Source of the DNA: a virus | Length of the DNA: 32,659 nucleotides | IMG/VR virus record: IMGVR_UViG_3300047317_000991 | Location: 1-32,659 of that record | Strand: one strand, 5' to 3' | Part shown: positions 30,715-32,659 of the stretch, piece after piece | Position numbering within the stretch: the stretch's first letter is position 1 | How the letters are laid out: each line of letters begins with the position of its first letter | The notes under the pieces: model-generated | Database searches by the model: none | The model's input: the letters and a program-made list of their open reading frames with translations, nothing else | Told to the model about the DNA's origin: nothing | Translations under genes and position numbers: made by a program

Positions 30715-31444
30715 GCCGCCGGATCCTCCGCTGCGTCTGCGGCTCGCACTCATGCCCGTGCTCCCACTTTGCCCCACACTCCGGACAATTCGGGTGGTCG
30801 CCAGAGCACACGTAGCGGTTCTGGGCCACGTCCACCGAAATACGCTGCATGCGGGTCCACAGCCCGTTGATCTGCTCGAGCCACTCCAGCGGCGTCCACT
30901 CCCGTCGGAAGCGGCTGAGCGTGCCCCTGACGCGATCCAGGACGATGTACTCGAAAGCGGCCGCGTACTCGGGCTCGTCGTTCCACCGCGCCCACGTGTA
31001 CAGGATCGGCTGCCACTGCTCGCGCTGCGCTCGCTCCTGCGACCACGCCCCGCGCGTGGTCTTGAAGTCGTAGATGACGCCGTCGGCACCCCACAGGTCG
31101 ATGGCGCCCACGATCGGGGCGCCGAGCTCGTTCTCGGTGTCGATGCTGAACCCGCGTTCGGGGATGCCCTCGAGTTTGAGGGCGAACGTTTGCTCGAGCA
31201 GGTCGAGGCCCACCGCGGTCAGCCCACGGTTTCCCGTGGGGTAGCCCTTCCACATGTCGCGGAAGGCGCGTACCCCGTCCTGGCCCTGGTAGTGCGCTTC
31301 CAGCCCGTGGTGGACCGCAGAGCCGAACGCCATCGCTTCGGTCACCTCGGTCGCTTCGCCGTCCACGTAGTGGGCTTTGAAGAGCATCGGACACTGCTCG
31401 AAGAGCATGAAACGGGTGGCGCTCCAGTGCGGCATCTGGCTCAT
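30707..31444 (-). CDS. PD-(D/E)XK nuclease, RecB/Cas4-like, about 245 aa
   Basis: Motifs appear in order: an N-terminal SATRFMLFEQCPMLFK helix, FGSAVHHGLEA (motif with His), GAIDLWG (first Asp), VIYDFKTTRG (the D/E-X-K core, FKTT), and then REQWQPILYTWA (QxxxY). The C-terminal part has three Cys (CSGDHPNCPECG) and a further Cys in GHEC that may bind zinc. It probably acts as an exonuclease or recombination nuclease in phage DNA processing. The ATG at 31444 overlaps the methyltransferase-like stop by four bases (ATGA) and is preferred over a GTG six bases upstream. Confidence 0.85.
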   Translation of the reverse strand: MSQMPHWSATRFMLFEQCPMLFKAHYVDGEATEVTEAMAFGSAVHHGLEAHYQGQDGVRAFRDMWKGYPTGNRGLTAVGLDLLEQTFALKLEGIPERGFSIDTENELGAPIVGAIDLWGADGVIYDFKTTRGAWSQERAQREQWQPILYTWARWNDEPEYAAAFEYIVLDRVRGTLSRFRREWTPLEWLEQINGLWTRMQRISVDVAQNRYVCSGDHPNCPECGAKWEHGHECEPQTQRRIRRRA

Positions 31445-31980
31445 CCCCACTGCTCCGCCATCGCGCGCGCGACCGGTTCCAGTGTGCGACTGCGCACTTT
31501 CCAGCGCTCCGGCCCGGGTGCGGCGTAATGCACCCGAGGTTCACGCCCGGTGCTTACCACCGTGGCCATCAACGGCGGCACATTCTTCAGCCACAGTAAC
31601 GTCGTTTTCTTCTCACCCTTACCAAACATCCACGGTTGGATCACCTGCGACTCGCGATACCAGAACCGGTTGAGTCCTCGAGGATTCTCGATCACGATCC
31701 GCGGCACTGGCGCACGCCAGAGATCGTCGACGAACTCAACCGCGGCGTGTCGCGCGTCTGAGTCGCGATACCAGCGATCACCTGCTCGACACAGAGCCGT
31801 ACACGGCGGGTGCGCCACCATCAGATCCCAGCCGTCGTCCAGGACCTCGAGTACGTCGCCCTGCAGATGCTTGCCGGGGCGCTCTGTGGGGAGCAGGTCG
31901 CACGACCACGCGTCGTGCCCCATGCGCGCGAACGCGTCGCGGACGATGCCACTGAACTCGCACGCCACCAGCACCCTCAC
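31441..31980 (-). CDS. Short C5-cytosine-methyltransferase-like protein, 179 aa
   Basis: The first strand-loop (VLVACEFSGIVRDAF) resembles the SAM-binding motif I of Dcm-type enzymes. SCDLLP follows (motif II), then the catalytic-type AHPPCTALC (PC motif) and RIVIENPRGLN in place of the usual ENV motif. It lacks the large target-recognition domain of classical enzymes, so it may be a minimal enzyme or a related fold with another function. The GTG at 31980 overlaps the upstream TGA (GTGA), a better start than the longer in-frame ones. It could protect phage DNA from restriction. Confidence 0.75.
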   Translation of the reverse strand: MRVLVACEFSGIVRDAFARMGHDAWSCDLLPTERPGKHLQGDVLEVLDDGWDLMVAHPPCTALCRAGDRWYRDSDARHAAVEFVDDLWRAPVPRIVIENPRGLNRFWYRESQVIQPWMFGKGEKKTTLLWLKNVPPLMATVVSTGREPRVHYAAPGPERWKVRSRTLEPVARAMAEQWG

Positions 31981-32186
31981 CGGCCGCGTTTCGCCAGCGT
32001 GGCCAGCCGCGCATAGCCCGTCGGCGCCTCCCTGGCCCGTATCGAGTGCCACTGCCCCCACGGGTCGCGGACGTTCAGCCACCCCTGCTCGCGCCCCCAA
32101 ATCACCCTCGGGGGAAAAAATCCGGAATCCCGGTATATATACCCCGGATTTGGGATTTTCCCTTTAGGACTAAACTCACCAGTCAT
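31977..32186 (-). CDS. Hypothetical 69-aa protein with an AT-rich palindrome in its coding sequence
   Basis: The product begins MTGEFSPKGKIPNPGYIYRD and continues VIWGREQGWLNVRDPWGQWH with a basic end (LATLAKRGR). The WLNVRDPWGQWHSI part resembles a small beta-barrel or nucleic-acid-binding strand pattern, but I recognise no family. Its ATG overlaps the end of the RepA-like gene, with GAGG upstream, and its stop overlaps the methyltransferase start. A palindrome is embedded at 32132-32143. Confidence 0.5.
   Translation of the reverse strand: MTGEFSPKGKIPNPGYIYRDSGFFPPRVIWGREQGWLNVRDPWGQWHSIRAREAPTGYARLATLAKRGR
32132..32143. promoter_or_regulatory. Palindrome GGTATATATACC
   Basis: A perfect 12-bp palindrome lies in a locally AT-rich patch of an otherwise GC-rich region. 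It contains TATATA on both strands and is flanked by near-inverted AATCCCGG and CCGGATT. It could be an internal promoter or a protein-binding site, or just a coding coincidence. Confidence 0.4.
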
Positions 32187-32659
32187 TTCTGGTGTCCTCG
32201 GCCGCCTTCTGGGCATAGCGGCGCGGTCGTCCGAACTGCTCCACGAGCCCCTCGCCGATCAGGTCGCGCAGCACCGCGCGCAGCTCGAGCTCGCGCACGC
32301 CCAGCTCTTTCCGCAGCTCCAGAAATTCGGGCGCGTCCTCGTGATTGGTGGGTAGCGACGCCAGGATCTCGATACGCAACCCCTCGCGCCGCACGGTCCC
32401 GACGTCGCCCACCGCGCGGAACGTCGACCGCTCGCCGTCCTCGCCTGGCACGAACTCGACCAGCAGTTTGTCCGGCGTCTCTTCGAAGCGCGAGATGCCG
32501 TCAAGCATGCGCTGGCGCTCCTTGCCGGTCTGGTCGCCCGTCAGCCGCTGCAGGTGGAGCACGATGTCCACCGCACCAGCAAACGCCGAGCTGCCTCGAC
32601 CACTGTCGCCCACCTCGCCGCCAGACTTGCGGTCGTGGCGGCTGGTGACAATGGCCAGC
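32176..32659 (-). CDS. RepA-like ATPase/helicase-loader, C-terminal part, cut by the window edge
   Basis: The visible frame runs through the window end with no start needed. HDRKSGGEVGDSGRGSSAF then AGAVDIVLHL is the conserved end of a RecA-like RepA/AAA_25 ATPase core. After it comes a variable linker and a winged-helix-like C-terminus (LRKELGVRELELRAVLRDLI, then GEGLVEQFGRPRRYAQ). It would act in DNA replication as a helicase or helicase-loader. The N-terminal half lies outside the window. The end overlaps the next gene by 11 bases. Confidence 0.8.
   Translation of the reverse strand, partial: LAIVTSRHDRKSGGEVGDSGRGSSAFAGAVDIVLHLQRLTGDQTGKERQRMLDGISRFEETPDKLLVEFVPGEDGERSTFRAVGDVGTVRREGLRIEILASLPTNHEDAPEFLELRKELGVRELELRAVLRDLIGEGLVEQFGRPRRYAQKAAEDTRNDW

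Noticed and set aside
1-32659. tRNA or rRNA genes
   Set aside because: I found no cloverleaf with a T-loop consensus and no rRNA-like sequence by eye; a covariance-model search was not possible.

Overview
The window is a high-GC, gene-dense tailed-bacteriophage segment. Genes are tightly packed, with stop/start overlaps of the ATGA, GTGA or TAATG type. There are terminase, portal, HK97-type capsid, scaffold-like and tail-fibre genes, and no ribosomal or housekeeping genes. I see no tail-tube gene and no conventional tape-measure gene. A giant internal polyvalent protein is present instead, which fits a short-tailed (podovirus-like) virion; that morphology is inference. The host cannot be read from the sequence. 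High GC and two candidate leaderless start sites would suit an actinobacterium or another high-GC host, but this is weak.

Layout. (i) About 27.6 kb down to 0.27 kb, all leftward: small terminase-like protein, HNH protein, a 70-aa protein, large terminase, a RAMP-fold-like protein, a winged-helix protein, portal, a 142-aa protein, a 592-aa repeat protein, a 1998-aa polyvalent protein (transglycosylase, papain-like peptidase, GNAT and LPD38-like regions), a 662-aa repeat protein, scaffold-like protein, major capsid, an FN3-like protein, four very small proteins, a 306-aa probable connector, a collagen-like fibre, a 713-aa tail protein, a tail fibre, two small proteins, a C39-like peptidase, and two tiny membrane proteins that look like a lysis cassette. 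(ii) Two free-standing HNH homing endonucleases run rightward, against the late genes: one between scaffold and capsid, one between portal and the 142-aa gene. (iii) About 27.7 to 30.4 kb, rightward: an early-type operon of small overlapping genes. It begins at a promoter with an overlapping 17-bp palindrome and contains a DUF7227/GP88-like protein, two single-pass membrane proteins and an HTH protein. (iv) 30.4 kb to the right edge, leftward: a replication/recombination block with a RepA-like ATPase cut by the window edge, a short C5-methyltransferase-like protein, a PD-(D/E)XK nuclease and small proteins. A 13-bp perfect hairpin separates the two convergent blocks.

The most unusual locus lies between the large terminase and the portal. 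A stand-alone protein carries an exact RAMP-type glycine-rich loop (GhGxxxxxGhG). Its stop codon abuts an array of 5-bp GGCNN units in three blocks, two of which are bounded by a 16-bp exact repeat. The array runs into the 5' end of a winged-helix gene. I regard this protein-plus-array unit as the best candidate for an undescribed system.

A second pattern is compositional. Lower-GC3 tracts with TTA codons lie on the 5' side of all three HNH genes: the first part of the capsid gene, the first part of the 142-aa gene, and the whole small-terminase gene. This suggests co-conversion or transfer from a lower-GC relative.
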